Assembly: GCF_900099815.1 (NCBI RefSeq)
Contig: NZ_FNCW01000011.1
Coordinates: 39,856 to 103,855 of the forward strand
Direction: 5' to 3'
Length of the DNA: 64,000 bases
DNA from: Psychroflexus sediminis
GTDB lineage: Bacteria > Bacteroidota > Bacteroidia > Flavobacteriales > Flavobacteriaceae
The notes below the pieces were generated by a model. It was not told the DNA's origin. It ran no database searches and worked only from the letters and a program-made list of their open reading frames with translations. Numbering within the stretch: the first letter of the stretch is position 1; each line of letters opens with the position of its first letter. The position numbers and the translations under genes were made by a program. Below are positions 46,550 to 55,466 of the stretch, in pieces.

Positions 46550-48628
46550 ATGCTAAAAACCCTATTTTTTATGCTTTTCTCCGTTGGCTTTTGTTTTGGC
46601 CAACAAACGGAGAAAGTTGACTTTTTGGAAATGAATGCCAGAGTTGAAATTGATACGGTCAATTTCAAGGTAAACGGACAAGTTCAGGTAACATTTAAAG
46701 CGCTTCAGAATACTGACTCTGTTTACCTGGATGCGGTAGATATGAAGGTGAAAGCTTCGGAAGGGAGTCCGTTTAAAATAGTTGAGGAAAATGATGAACT
46801 CTGGATCACCAGTAACTTCAAAAAAGGGGAGAACTATACCGCTGAGTTTACTTATGAAACCGAACCCCGGCAGGCCCTCTATTTTGTTGGATTTAATTCC
46901 GATTTGAAAGACTACCCTTCCCAGGTATGGACACAAGGCCAGGGAAAATACACCTCGCACTGGTTACCTAGCCTGGATGACATGAATGATAAACTCATTT
47001 TCAATATCGCCTATCTGGCTCCCAAGAATTATGAAGTCATCGCCAATGGAAAACTTGCAAATACAAGATCTCGCTTTAATAATAAATCATGGCAGTATGA
47101 AATGAACCAGCCTATGAGCAGCTACCTGGTGGCGTTTGCCATGGGAGACTTCAGAGGAACGACCAGCAGGAGTAAAAATGGGACTCCGCTTCAGTTGTAT
47201 ATTGAAACCAGACATAGTGATAAAGTGAGTTCCACCTTCCAGCACCATGACACTATCTTCAATTTTCTGGAAAACAAAATCAATATAAACTATCCCTGGC
47301 AAAATTTTAAGCAAGTACCCGTAAGGGATTTTTTGTACGCGGGGATGGAAAATACGACGCTCAATATCTTTTCTGAAGAATTTGTAGTCGATGACACTGG
47401 CGCCAACGACAGGAGTTTTGTGAATGTACAGGCCCATGAACTGGCCCACCAGTGGTTTGGGAATCTAGTGACCGAAACCTCATCCAAACACCACTGGCTT
47501 CATGAAGGTTTTGCTACCTTTTATGCGCTGGAAGCCGAGCGGGAAATCTATGGAGAAGATTATTATTATTTCAAAATTTATAAAACAGCCGAAGATCTCA
47601 AAGCTTTAAGTGATACAGGCAAGGGCCAGGTCCTGGTTAATATCGGAGGCTCTTCCCTCACCTATTACCAAAAAGGAGCCTGGGCCCTGATTATCTTGAG
47701 AGAACTGGTAGGAGACGAGGTCTTTGATAAAGCCGTTGAAAATTACCTGAGGAAAAATGCTTTTGAAAATGTAACGACAGAGGATTTCATGAGTGAAGTG
47801 GAGCTAGTCTACGGGCAATCCCTCACCGATTTCAGAGAACGATGGCTTAACCAAAAGGCATTTCAATCCAGGGAAACCCTCGAGTTTTTGAAGAAAAATG
47901 AATTTGTTCAGGAATATATGAAACTGGCTGCATTTCGCGAAACCCGATTGGCTCTGAAACAGGGCCTGTTGAATGAAGCAATCGATTTTCCGGTAAATGA
48001 ATACCTGGGCCAGGAAGCGGTATACCAGTTGAATGGAGAGGATTTGAAATTAGCCTTACCACTATATAAAAAAGCCCTTGAGACCAATAATCTGTATGTG
48101 AGACAGGCCGTTGCCACTTCACTGACGTCCGTTCCCAACGAACTCAAAACCGAGTATGAAAGCCTTTTAGAGGATCCCTCTTATCTGACTATTGAAAGAG
48201 CCCTGCTACACCTCTGGATGTCTTTTCCTGAAAAAAGATCTGACTACCTGGACCAGACCCAGGCTATCGAAGGTTTTCAGGATAAAAACGTAAAATTGCT
48301 TTGGTTAACCCTGAATTTGGTCACCCCGGATTATCAGTCGGAACAGAAATCGAAGGTGTTTAGAGCGCTAAGCAACTACACAAAACCGGGTTATCCTTAT
48401 CAGATTAGACAACATGCCTTTGGGTATTTGTATCAAATCGATACGTTTACAGAAGCGAATTATAAAGACCTGATGGAAGGTGTTTTTCACCCTGTGTGGC
48501 AATTCAAAAAATTCAGCAGAGAGCTATTGGATACCCTTATGGACTCTGAACGGCATGAAAAAGCAATTCTGAATCTGGTTGATGAGTTTTCATTGAAAGA
48601 GAAGACTTTTTTCAACAACCGGTATTAA
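46550..48628 (+). CDS. M1-family metallopeptidase (aminopeptidase N-like)
   Basis: A 692-residue secreted zinc peptidase. A signal peptide (cleavage near 18, FGQQ) is followed by the N-terminal beta domain, the GAMEN-like motif read as YAGMENTTLN, the zinc site HELAHQWF near 295-302 with the downstream Glu in WLHEGFATFYALE, and a helical C-terminal domain. It should release N-terminal amino acids from peptides in the periplasm or outside. Overlaps the convergent gene downstream by 4 bases. Confidence 0.95.
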   Translation: MLKTLFFMLFSVGFCFGQQTEKVDFLEMNARVEIDTVNFKVNGQVQVTFKALQNTDSVYLDAVDMKVKASEGSPFKIVEENDELWITSNFKKGENYTAEFTYETEPRQALYFVGFNSDLKDYPSQVWTQGQGKYTSHWLPSLDDMNDKLIFNIAYLAPKNYEVIANGKLANTRSRFNNKSWQYEMNQPMSSYLVAFAMGDFRGTTSRSKNGTPLQLYIETRHSDKVSSTFQHHDTIFNFLENKININYPWQNFKQVPVRDFLYAGMENTTLNIFSEEFVVDDTGANDRSFVNVQAHELAHQWFGNLVTETSSKHHWLHEGFATFYALEAEREIYGEDYYYFKIYKTAEDLKALSDTGKGQVLVNIGGSSLTYYQKGAWALIILRELVGDEVFDKAVENYLRKNAFENVTTEDFMSEVELVYGQSLTDFRERWLNQKAFQSRETLEFLKKNEFVQEYMKLAAFRETRLALKQGLLNEAIDFPVNEYLGQEAVYQLNGEDLKLALPLYKKALETNNLYVRQAVATSLTSVPNELKTEYESLLEDPSYLTIERALLHLWMSFPEKRSDYLDQTQAIEGFQDKNVKLLWLTLNLVTPDYQSEQKSKVFRALSNYTKPGYPYQIRQHAFGYLYQIDTFTEANYKDLMEGVFHPVWQFKKFSRELLDTLMDSERHEKAILNLVDEFSLKEKTFFNNRY

Positions 48629-49149
48629 AACAGTTTTTTGATTTCGTTTTTCAGAAAAGCGATGCCTGTATCGCTAGGTGTAGATTTCTCAATCAAATCG
48701 GTTAGAATAACTTCCCTTAGCATTTGTGCATCGGTAATCGTATCGCTCATGGTGGTCTTACGAATTAGGGAAATCGTTGAATTTTTGGATGCTTTGACAG
48801 CGTCCCAGCATCTCTGGCTCACATAAACCTGTTGTACCAGGTTATGCTCAAACTCTTGCTCTATAGAGGCAATAAGCAGATTTTGATAGTCAAATTTATC
48901 CTCCCCAACAGGTTTCACCCGAGCGAGAAGCTGCCCAGGAGCAATCCGTTCCAACAAAAGAATTAAACGCTCAAAGGCCTGGAGTCTTAAGGGTAAAACC
49001 TCACTCCTGTTTTCTTTTCTCAATTCTAAGTACTGCATTTCTTTTTGATGGTCGACAAAAGCTTTAAAAAAGTAATAGCCTATTCCCCCGGCGATAAGTG
49101 CAGGCAATAAGTAAGCCAGGTAATTTAAAAGTTCTGTCATAGAAGTCAT
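48625..49149 (-). CDS. Membrane-anchored protein of unknown function (DUF7935-like)
   Basis: A 174-residue protein with one N-terminal membrane helix (about 8-28) and a cytosolic helical domain rich in charged residues, with RLQAFERLILLLERIAP as the most conserved-looking stretch. Its appearance fits a conserved Bacteroidota family of unknown function; the family name is tentative. ATG 49149 is used, because the in-frame codon at 49167 is TTG. Confidence 0.75.
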   Translation of the reverse strand: MTSMTELLNYLAYLLPALIAGGIGYYFFKAFVDHQKEMQYLELRKENRSEVLPLRLQAFERLILLLERIAPGQLLARVKPVGEDKFDYQNLLIASIEQEFEHNLVQQVYVSQRCWDAVKASKNSTISLIRKTTMSDTITDAQMLREVILTDLIEKSTPSDTGIAFLKNEIKKLF

Positions 49150-49287
49150 TTGTAAGTTTTGATTCAAATATAATTATATTAGTCAACTAAAAGTTTTTCT
49201 GAATTAATTTTACTGCGGATCGAATAAAATATGACTTCAAATTCACTAATTTTGAAGTAAAAGTGATAATCTTAAAAAACCCATTTC

Positions 49288-51606
49288 TTGCAGAATTATA
49301 TTGAACAATTGAACGAAGCTCAGCGTGAGGCTGTCTTACAAAAAGACGGCCCGATGATCGTCATTGCTGGCGCCGGATCTGGAAAAACGAGAGTTCTGAC
49401 CTATAGAATTGCTTATTTGATGAGCGAAGGTGTAGATGCCTTCAATATCCTGGCGCTCACCTTTACCAACAAGGCTGCAAGAGAAATGAAACACAGGATT
49501 TCCGAAATCGTTGGCCCTGAGGCTAAAAATTTATGGATGGGCACTTTTCATTCTGTTTTCGCTAAAATCCTGAGATTTGAAGGGGATAAATTAGGCTTCC
49601 CTTCCAATTTCACCATTTACGACAGCAACGATTCCCAACAGCTCATCAGGACTATCATCAAGGAAAAGAATCTCGACAAAGACATATACAAGTACAAGCA
49701 GATTCAATCGCGAATTTCGTCCTTTAAAAACAGCTTAATCACAGTAAAAGCTTACAATCAAAACCCAGAACTGCAAGAAGCAGATGCGATGGCGAAACGT
49801 CCGCGAATGGGAGATATTTACCAGGAATATGTGGACAGGTGCTTCAAATCCGGCGCCATGGATTTTGATGATTTGCTGCTGAGAACCAACGAATTGCTAA
49901 CCCGTTTTCCGGATGTACTGGCCAAATATCAGCAGAAATTCAAATACATTTTGGTAGATGAGTACCAGGACACCAACCATTCTCAGTATTTGATTGTAAG
50001 GGCACTGAGCGATCGTTATCAGAACATTTGTGTGGTAGGCGATGATGCGCAGAGTATTTATGCCTTCCGTGGGGCGAACATCAATAATATTTTGAATTTC
50101 CAAAAAGATTATGATGATGTAAAATCCTACAGACTGGAACAGAATTACCGCTCCACTAAAAATATTGTGGAAGCGGCTAATTCGATTATAGAAAAAAATA
50201 AAACCAAACTGGATAAGGTGGTTTGGACTCAAAATACAGACGGCTCCAAAATCCACGTTAACCGTCTAACAAATGATGCAGAGGAAGGCCGGTTTGTAGC
50301 CAGTTCGGTAACTGAAAAGCGCATGCAGGAAGGTGCTAAAAATGGTGATTTTGCAGTTTTATACAGGACCAACGCTCAAAGTAGAGCCATTGAAGATGCT
50401 CTACGTCGCAAAGATATTCCCTACCGTATTTATGGGGGATTGTCCTTTTATCAGCGTAAAGAAATCAAGGATGTTCTGGCTTATTTGCGATTGATTATCA
50501 ATCCAAAAGACGAAGAATCTTTAAAAAGGGTCATCAATTATCCTTCTCGAGGAATTGGACAAACTACCTTGGATAAACTGACGCTGGCTGCCAATCATTA
50601 CAAGCGAACGATTTTTGAAATCATTGAAAACATCGCTAAGCTGGATCTCAAAATCAATAGAGGGACGCAAACCAAGCTGATGAACTTTGTGAATATGATC
50701 AAAAGTTTTCAGGTTCAGAACGAGAAGTTGAATGCGCTTGAGATCACGGAAATTGTAGCCAAAAAAACGGGACTGCTCCAGGAATTTAAAAAGGACGGTA
50801 CCCCAGAGGGTATCGCCAGAATTGAAAACATTGAAGAACTCTTAAATGGTATTAGCGATTTTGTAGAAGGTCAGAAAGAACTGGTAGATGCCACAGGATC
50901 CCTGTCAGAATTTATGGAAGATGTGGCCTTAGCCACCGATCTGGACAAACAAACCGCAGACGAAGACCGTGTGGCGCTGATGACCATACACCTGGCCAAA
51001 GGGCTGGAATTTCCTTATGTCTATATCGTAGGGCTTGAGGAGGACCTCTTCCCTTCTGCCATGAGTATGAACACCAGGTCTGAACTGGAAGAAGAACGGC
51101 GTTTGTTCTACGTGGCTTTAACCCGTGCCGAAAAGGAAGCTTATCTGACCTATGTGCTTTCCCGTTACCGCTGGGGAAAACTGATAGATGCTGAGCCCAG
51201 TCGATTTATTGAGGAAATAGACGATCAATACCTGGATTATATGATTCCTAAAGATGATTATCGCTATAAATCCCTGATCGATAAAGATATTTTTGACGAG
51301 GTGGACAAAAGCAAATTAAGACAGACCAAGCCTTCCAACGGAACGCCACCCCCTAGTCATAAACCTTCGGAACAACAGCTAAAACGCCTTCGAAAAATAA
51401 AACCGGAGGGAGAAAACTCATATCCGCAACGCGCTAAGCCCATTCAGCTCGATGCCGGACAGATCGTAGAACACAGCCGATTTGGTCAAGGTGAAGTTTT
51501 GAATGTGGAAGGCGCTGGCATGGATAAGAAAGCCTCCATAAAATTTGAAAATGGTGGCGTAAAGAACCTCATCCTAAAGTTTGCCAAGCTTAAAATCATT
51601 TCTTAA
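49288..51606 (+). CDS. uvrD: UvrD/PcrA-type DNA helicase
   Basis: A 772-residue SF1A 3'-5' helicase for excision repair and replication-fork work. Walker A AGAGSGKTRV near 27-36, motif Ia TFTNKAAREM, motif II LVDEYQDTN, motif III VVGDDAQSIYAFRGA, motif IV QNYRSTKNIV, motif V TIHLAKGLEFPYVYIVG and motif VI RLFYVALTRA are complete, with a C-terminal Tudor-like domain (QIVEHSRFGQGEVLNVEG). Start is TTG. Its stop overlaps the next ATG by one base. Confidence 0.96.
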   Translation: MQNYIEQLNEAQREAVLQKDGPMIVIAGAGSGKTRVLTYRIAYLMSEGVDAFNILALTFTNKAAREMKHRISEIVGPEAKNLWMGTFHSVFAKILRFEGDKLGFPSNFTIYDSNDSQQLIRTIIKEKNLDKDIYKYKQIQSRISSFKNSLITVKAYNQNPELQEADAMAKRPRMGDIYQEYVDRCFKSGAMDFDDLLLRTNELLTRFPDVLAKYQQKFKYILVDEYQDTNHSQYLIVRALSDRYQNICVVGDDAQSIYAFRGANINNILNFQKDYDDVKSYRLEQNYRSTKNIVEAANSIIEKNKTKLDKVVWTQNTDGSKIHVNRLTNDAEEGRFVASSVTEKRMQEGAKNGDFAVLYRTNAQSRAIEDALRRKDIPYRIYGGLSFYQRKEIKDVLAYLRLIINPKDEESLKRVINYPSRGIGQTTLDKLTLAANHYKRTIFEIIENIAKLDLKINRGTQTKLMNFVNMIKSFQVQNEKLNALEITEIVAKKTGLLQEFKKDGTPEGIARIENIEELLNGISDFVEGQKELVDATGSLSEFMEDVALATDLDKQTADEDRVALMTIHLAKGLEFPYVYIVGLEEDLFPSAMSMNTRSELEEERRLFYVALTRAEKEAYLTYVLSRYRWGKLIDAEPSRFIEEIDDQYLDYMIPKDDYRYKSLIDKDIFDEVDKSKLRQTKPSNGTPPPSHKPSEQQLKRLRKIKPEGENSYPQRAKPIQLDAGQIVEHSRFGQGEVLNVEGAGMDKKASIKFENGGVKNLILKFAKLKIIS

Positions 51607-52241
51607 TGAATTCAGTCACCAAGCTAATTGTCGCTTTACTTTCGATTTTAAGTATCCTACTTTTAAGCTTTACGTTTTTTATCGACGAAGATTCAGAATT
51701 AAATCAACTTATCCATTACTATGATTTTGGATTATGCGCCGTGTTTCTGTGTGATTTCTTTGCGCAACTGATCAAACGAAAAAAACGCTGGAGGTATTTT
51801 GTGACTTACGGCTGGCTGGATTTACTTTCTTCCATCCCGGTGATGTCGGAGTTTAGTTATATTAGAATATTGCGGGTGGTCAGGATCATAAGAATTTTGA
51901 GAGCCTATAAAATGATTCACGCCTTCATCATCAAAAATAAGAAAGCCAGCCTGTATGGCTTGATTGTATTTATGTCGACCATGATTTTGATTTTGAGCAG
52001 CAGCATGGTCTTATACCTCGAACAGGATGTTGGTAATATAAAAACCGCTGAAGACGCTTTATGGTGGAGTTATGTCACCATTACCACCGTAGGCTATGGT
52101 GATTATTATCCGGTGACCAATGCAGGTAAACTTGCGGCCAGTATTTTGATTCTTAATGGAATCGCGATCTTTGGCGCCATCGTATCCTACATCAATGATA
52201 AAGTAAATACCGTCAAAAAAAGGTCATCAATGGGTGAATAA
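51606..52241 (+). CDS. Voltage-gated-like potassium channel
   Basis: A 211-residue membrane protein with six hydrophobic segments, an S4-like basic helix RILRVVRIIRILRAY near 88-102 and the selectivity filter TTVGYGD near 159-165. It fits the bacterial six-helix potassium channel/ion transporter family. Start overlaps the helicase stop (TAATG), so it shares that transcript. Confidence 0.92.
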   Translation: MNSVTKLIVALLSILSILLLSFTFFIDEDSELNQLIHYYDFGLCAVFLCDFFAQLIKRKKRWRYFVTYGWLDLLSSIPVMSEFSYIRILRVVRIIRILRAYKMIHAFIIKNKKASLYGLIVFMSTMILILSSSMVLYLEQDVGNIKTAEDALWWSYVTITTVGYGDYYPVTNAGKLAASILILNGIAIFGAIVSYINDKVNTVKKRSSMGE

Positions 52242-52275
52242 TTTTGTAAATTAGGCTTCACTAAAACTAATACTC

Positions 52276-52893
52276 ATGGCAGAACTTATTAAACTTTACG
52301 AAGAGAATCCTTCAGAAAAAGAAATAAAACGCATCGTTAAGGTTTTAAAAGACGGAGGCTTAATCATTTATCCTACAGATACGGTTTACGGGCTTGGCTG
52401 TGATATCAATAACACCAAAGCCTTAGAAAAAATAGCTCGCCTCAAGGGCGTAAAACTGGAGAAAGCCAATTTCTCTTTTGTTTGTGAAAATTTAAGCAAT
52501 CTCTCGGAATATGTTGCTCAGTTAGATTCAGCAACCTTCAAAATTTTGAAGCGAAACCTGCCCGGGCCTTACACCTTCATTCTTCCCGGAAACAATAATT
52601 TACCTACGGTTTTCAAAAAGAAAAAAACAGTGGGGATACGGGTTCCCAACAATAAAATTGCTCAACTGCTGGTCCATCACCTGGGAAATCCAATCATTTC
52701 AACTTCCATAAAAGACGATGACGATGTGGTGGAATACACCACAGATCCGGAACTCATTGCAGAGAAATGGGATAAGCTTGTGGATATCGTTATAGATGCA
52801 GGTTATGGCGATAATACACCCTCTACGGTCATTGATTTAACTCAGCCCGAACCCGAACTCATACGGCAGGGAAAAGGCTCCGCAGAGATTTAA
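52276..52893 (+). CDS. tsaC: L-threonylcarbamoyladenylate synthase (Sua5/YrdC family)
   Basis: A 205-residue enzyme that makes threonylcarbamoyl-AMP for the t6A37 modification of ANN-decoding tRNAs. Key segments: IYPTDTVYGLGCD near 36-48, KLEKANFSF, GPYTFILPGNN near 97-107, VGIRVPNN near 118-125, and PSTVIDLT near the C-terminus. Follows the channel gene after 34 bases. Confidence 0.94.
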   Translation: MAELIKLYEENPSEKEIKRIVKVLKDGGLIIYPTDTVYGLGCDINNTKALEKIARLKGVKLEKANFSFVCENLSNLSEYVAQLDSATFKILKRNLPGPYTFILPGNNNLPTVFKKKKTVGIRVPNNKIAQLLVHHLGNPIISTSIKDDDDVVEYTTDPELIAEKWDKLVDIVIDAGYGDNTPSTVIDLTQPEPELIRQGKGSAEI

Positions 52894-53000
52894 TTCATAC
52901 TGACCAATCTGTACTGTATGAGGATGATCAGCTGAATCTAAAGCCTTGCCTCCTATAACTTTACACAGGCTCATTTGCCTCACAGATTCAATACAACCAG

Positions 53001-53030
53001 AAACGGCAACCTGTTAGAGTTGCCGTTTTA
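53001..53030. terminator. Terminator between tsaC and the M28 peptidase gene
   Basis: Stem AAACGGCAAC / GTTGCCGTTT (53001-53010 with 53019-53028), 8-base loop; A- and T-runs on both sides make it usable by both converging genes. Confidence 0.75.
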
Positions 53031-53051
53031 AGATTGTAATGCTAAAGTTAT

Positions 53052-54062
53052 TTATAAGGTAGGCTTATCTACAAAGGGTCTTTCCTCGCGGTTGGCGATT
53101 TCCCAGGCGGTAAAGAACACCAGTTTAGCACGTTTTTCCAAAACCTCGTAATTTATTTTTTCTGCCGTATCTGTAGGCATGTGATAATCTGCATGCACAC
53201 CGTTAAAATAGAAAATAATTGGAATATCATATTTAGCAAAATTGTAATGATCACTTCTGTAGTAAAATCGGTTAGGATCATTCTCGTCGTTGTAAGTATA
53301 ATCCAGATTCAAATCGGTATAAGCTGCATTGGCTTCTTCCGAAATCTCATGAAGTTCTGTACTCAGCTTATCGCTGCCTATCAGATAAATATAATCAGGA
53401 TCATTTTCATGAGCTTCATCCACTCTTCCTATCATATCCATATTCAAATTAGCCACTGTATTATCCAAAGGATAAACAGGGTATTCTGTATAATATTTAG
53501 AACCAAGCAGGCCCTTTTCTTCACCAGTTAAATGTAAAAAAACGATCGACCGTTTAGGTCGGTAACCTTCTTCTACTGCCTTTTGAAAAGCTTCAGCTAT
53601 TTCCATCATGGCCATAGAACCGGAGCTGCCATCATCAGCGCCATTGTATATTTCACCATTTTTAATACCTTCATGGTCATAGTGCGATGTAATCACCAGG
53701 TATTCTTCTGGCAATTCGCTTCCTTCGATGATTGCAATTACGTTTTCACTAGAAGAAAATCTACCATTAAAGTAAGAAGAATCTATGCTTTGAAAGTAAG
53801 GCTCAACTTCCTCAGAGCCGCCTTGAATATTGAGGCTGCTGTAATAATTCTTGAGATACTGTGCCGCTCTTTTCTGTCCGGGTTCACCAGTTTCTCTTCC
53901 TTCAAATTCATCAGAACTGAATGTATAGAGGTAATCGCTTAATTCTGAGGATGTAATCGTTTTTGAAAATCGGGTAGGATCGACTTCAGTGACGTCTTTC
54001 TTTTGTGTTTTGCAGCCTACTAAGCTTAAAGCCAAAACAAGAGGTAATATTATTTTTTTCAT
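53052..54062 (-). CDS. M28-family zinc peptidase lipoprotein
   Basis: A 336-residue lipoprotein (ALSLVGC, Cys near 17) of the aminopeptidase Y/glutamate carboxypeptidase fold. Zinc ligands appear in SHYDHEG, NGADDGSSG, TGEEKGLLG, NMDMIG and the late YRSDHYNFAKYDIPIIFY. It should act on small peptides at the outer membrane or in the periplasm. Monocistronic, convergent with tsaC. Confidence 0.93.
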   Translation of the reverse strand: MKKIILPLVLALSLVGCKTQKKDVTEVDPTRFSKTITSSELSDYLYTFSSDEFEGRETGEPGQKRAAQYLKNYYSSLNIQGGSEEVEPYFQSIDSSYFNGRFSSSENVIAIIEGSELPEEYLVITSHYDHEGIKNGEIYNGADDGSSGSMAMMEIAEAFQKAVEEGYRPKRSIVFLHLTGEEKGLLGSKYYTEYPVYPLDNTVANLNMDMIGRVDEAHENDPDYIYLIGSDKLSTELHEISEEANAAYTDLNLDYTYNDENDPNRFYYRSDHYNFAKYDIPIIFYFNGVHADYHMPTDTAEKINYEVLEKRAKLVFFTAWEIANREERPFVDKPTL

Positions 54063-54337
54063 TTGTTATTTGTTTGTCGCTAAAATACTAGGAAAACCCT
54101 GATTTGGAAACATTACCACCGGAAAAATATTTTTTGTGCTTGTGCAGAACATATTTTGAGAGCTTCGACACAATTCACTTTGCTTTTTAGTGATTTAAAG
54201 AACCTGTCCCGGGGCAGGATTTCCGGGAATGTAACAGCAAAATTGGAACAGCTAAGTTCAACTAAAGCTTGACCAGGCCAGGAAGTTTACGGGAACACTT
54301 GTACATAAATAATTTTAAAAAAACCAAGACGAATAAT

Positions 54338-54367
54338 TTTGAGAAACCAAAAAGCTTAGTATATTTG
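54338..54367 (+). promoter_or_regulatory. Promoter of the tRNA-Ser transcript
   Basis: TTTG at 54338-54341, an 18-base spacer and TATATTTG at 54360-54367 fit the Bacteroidota promoter. The predicted start near 54374 leaves an unusually long leader of about 80 bases before the tRNA. Confidence 0.65.
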
Positions 54368-54398
54368 CAACCGCTAAAGAAAACCATGGAAATGGTTT

Positions 54399-54450
54399 CT
54401 GGAGAACTGGCAGCCCCGATAACTATCGGGGGGTCGAAAGTCCAGAAAAG
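54399..54450 (+). repeat. tRNA-Ser 5'-half-like segment with inserted palindrome
   Basis: Bases 54399-54413 (CTGGAGAACTGGCAG) match 54451-54465 at the tRNA-Ser 5' end with one difference, and 54432-54440 (GGTCGAAAG) match 54469-54477 with one difference. Between them, where the tRNA has only AGT, lies CCCCGATA-AC-TATCGGGG (54414-54431), a perfect palindrome. Further outer arms TTTCTGGA (54396-54403) and TCCAGAAA (54441-54448) can also pair. It looks like a decayed partial tRNA copy invaded by a small palindrome. Confidence 0.6.
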
Positions 54451-54452
54451 CT

Positions 54453-54537
54453 GGAGAAATGGCAGAGTGGTCGAATGCGGCAGTCTTGAAAACTGTTGAG
54501 GGTCACACCTCCGGGGGTTCGAATCCCTCTTTCTCCG
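54453..54537 (+). tRNA. tRNA-Ser (TGA)
   Basis: An 85-base class II tRNA with acceptor GGAGAAA / TTTCTCC, discriminator G, anticodon TGA (54487-54489) in loop CTTGAAA, a long variable arm and a T-arm with GGTTCGAATCC. No encoded CCA. It reads UCN-type serine codons. Confidence 0.96.
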
Positions 54538-54544
54538 CAAAAGG

Positions 54545-54574
54545 AAAACCCACAACGAAAGTTGTGGGTTTTTT
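54545..54574 (+). terminator. Intrinsic terminator after tRNA-Ser
   Basis: Stem of 12 bp (54545-54556 with 54561-54572), GAAA tetraloop and a T-run. Confidence 0.88.
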
Positions 54575-54702
54575 AATATCCGGACGCGTCGAAAGCGGAG
54601 CTTTTGTAAGAGGCAGGGTATTAAAAAAGCAAAGCAAGCGCCAGCTTGATTCGGGTTTCCATGCTTGCACAGGATAACCTTTTAGGGATCAACGCAGTTA
54701 AT

Positions 54703-54748
54703 CCTCTTTCTCCGCAAAAGGAAAACCCGAAACGAAAGTTGTGGGTTT
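54703..54748 (+). repeat. Second copy of the tRNA-Ser 3' end and terminator
   Basis: 54703-54748 repeats 54526-54571 (last 12 bases of tRNA-Ser, then the terminator) with two mismatches in 46 bases, so it is a direct repeat 177 bases downstream. The mismatches fall in the left stem arm and weaken the terminator. Such 3'-end copies are the usual trace of site-specific integration at a tRNA gene. No integrase is present between the copies. In the 277 bases from 54572 to 54848 nothing else was recognised. Confidence 0.75.
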
Positions 54749-54848
54749 ATTAGCTTCCAGGCCCATCGGAAGTATTCTGTATTAGGATAATAATGAAGAA
54801 ACTTAGCCTTAAGCATAGCTTAATTTTAATGCCAATATCATTAATTCC

Positions 54849-55466
54849 TTATCTGTTCCGTAAATCAGAAATAGGCTCATAACCAGAAACACCTATTAGT
54901 TCTTGTTCATAGGATTTTAATCTTTTTGAAATTTTAGAAGGGTTGATTTTGACAATTTTTATTAAATCCCCTTTTTGTAAACTGATTTGCCACTTCTCTT
55001 TATTGACACTACTACCAGTCCCATTAGCCGCATACTTAGTTTTCGTAATCGTCCATCCATTATAATCGTGAAATAATTTCTGACTCAAATCAAGAGGTAA
55101 AGCTCTGTCTTCAAATTTTTGGAAGATACCCAATAGTTCTCCCTTTCGATTATAAATAGCCTTTACATAGCCCTTTTTGCTTCTCAGTTTCACTACAAAA
55201 CGATCGGTGTCTTCTGAATCTATGGATTCTATGAGTCCCGTAATATCAATGTTCTCATTACAAAACTTTACCGGATCTCTTAGAAACAGCTTCTTGTGTT
55301 CATTCCTTAATCTAAATCCGGCATCCTCAGAATTTACTCTAACTTTAATTTCGTATCTGTGAGCATCATTAACATTATTCAGTTGCTGTTCTGCTTGTAG
55401 CTCCTGCTGAGCTGTTAAATTGCTAAAAGTAAATACCAGTAGCAAAAAAATCATTATTGTTTTCAT
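54849..55466 (-). CDS. Secreted protein of unknown function
   Basis: A 205-residue protein with a signal peptide (MKTIMIFLLLVFTFSNLTAQ) and a mixed alpha/beta body with VVKLRSKKGYVKAIYNRKGELLG, a segment common in small secreted Flavobacteria proteins. No known catalytic motif. Its C-terminal residues SGYEPISDLRNR resemble those of the GH50-like protein encoded upstream on the same strand (TGYELIPDLWNE). Function unknown. Confidence 0.72.
   Translation of the reverse strand: MKTIMIFLLLVFTFSNLTAQQELQAEQQLNNVNDAHRYEIKVRVNSEDAGFRLRNEHKKLFLRDPVKFCNENIDITGLIESIDSEDTDRFVVKLRSKKGYVKAIYNRKGELLGIFQKFEDRALPLDLSQKLFHDYNGWTITKTKYAANGTGSSVNKEKWQISLQKGDLIKIVKINPSKISKRLKSYEQELIGVSGYEPISDLRNR

Larger units (their letters stand above)
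54063..54452. other. 390-base region upstream of tRNA-Ser
   Basis: No protein gene is supported here. It contains a GC-rich palindrome CCTGTCCCGGGGCAGG (54203-54218), the tRNA-Ser promoter (54338-54367), a 7-bp hairpin AAACCAT-GGAA-ATGGTTT (54381-54398) and a tRNA-half-like segment with an inserted palindrome (54399-54450), described separately. Confidence 0.6.

Noticed and set aside
54262..54555. Minus-strand open frame of 97 codons containing RRKRDSNPRR
   Set aside because: It is the reverse complement of tRNA-Ser and its leader; this type of false protein is well known from tRNA loci.
54269..54677. Plus-strand open frames across tRNA-Ser
   Set aside because: They read through the tRNA and its terminator and show no protein family pattern.
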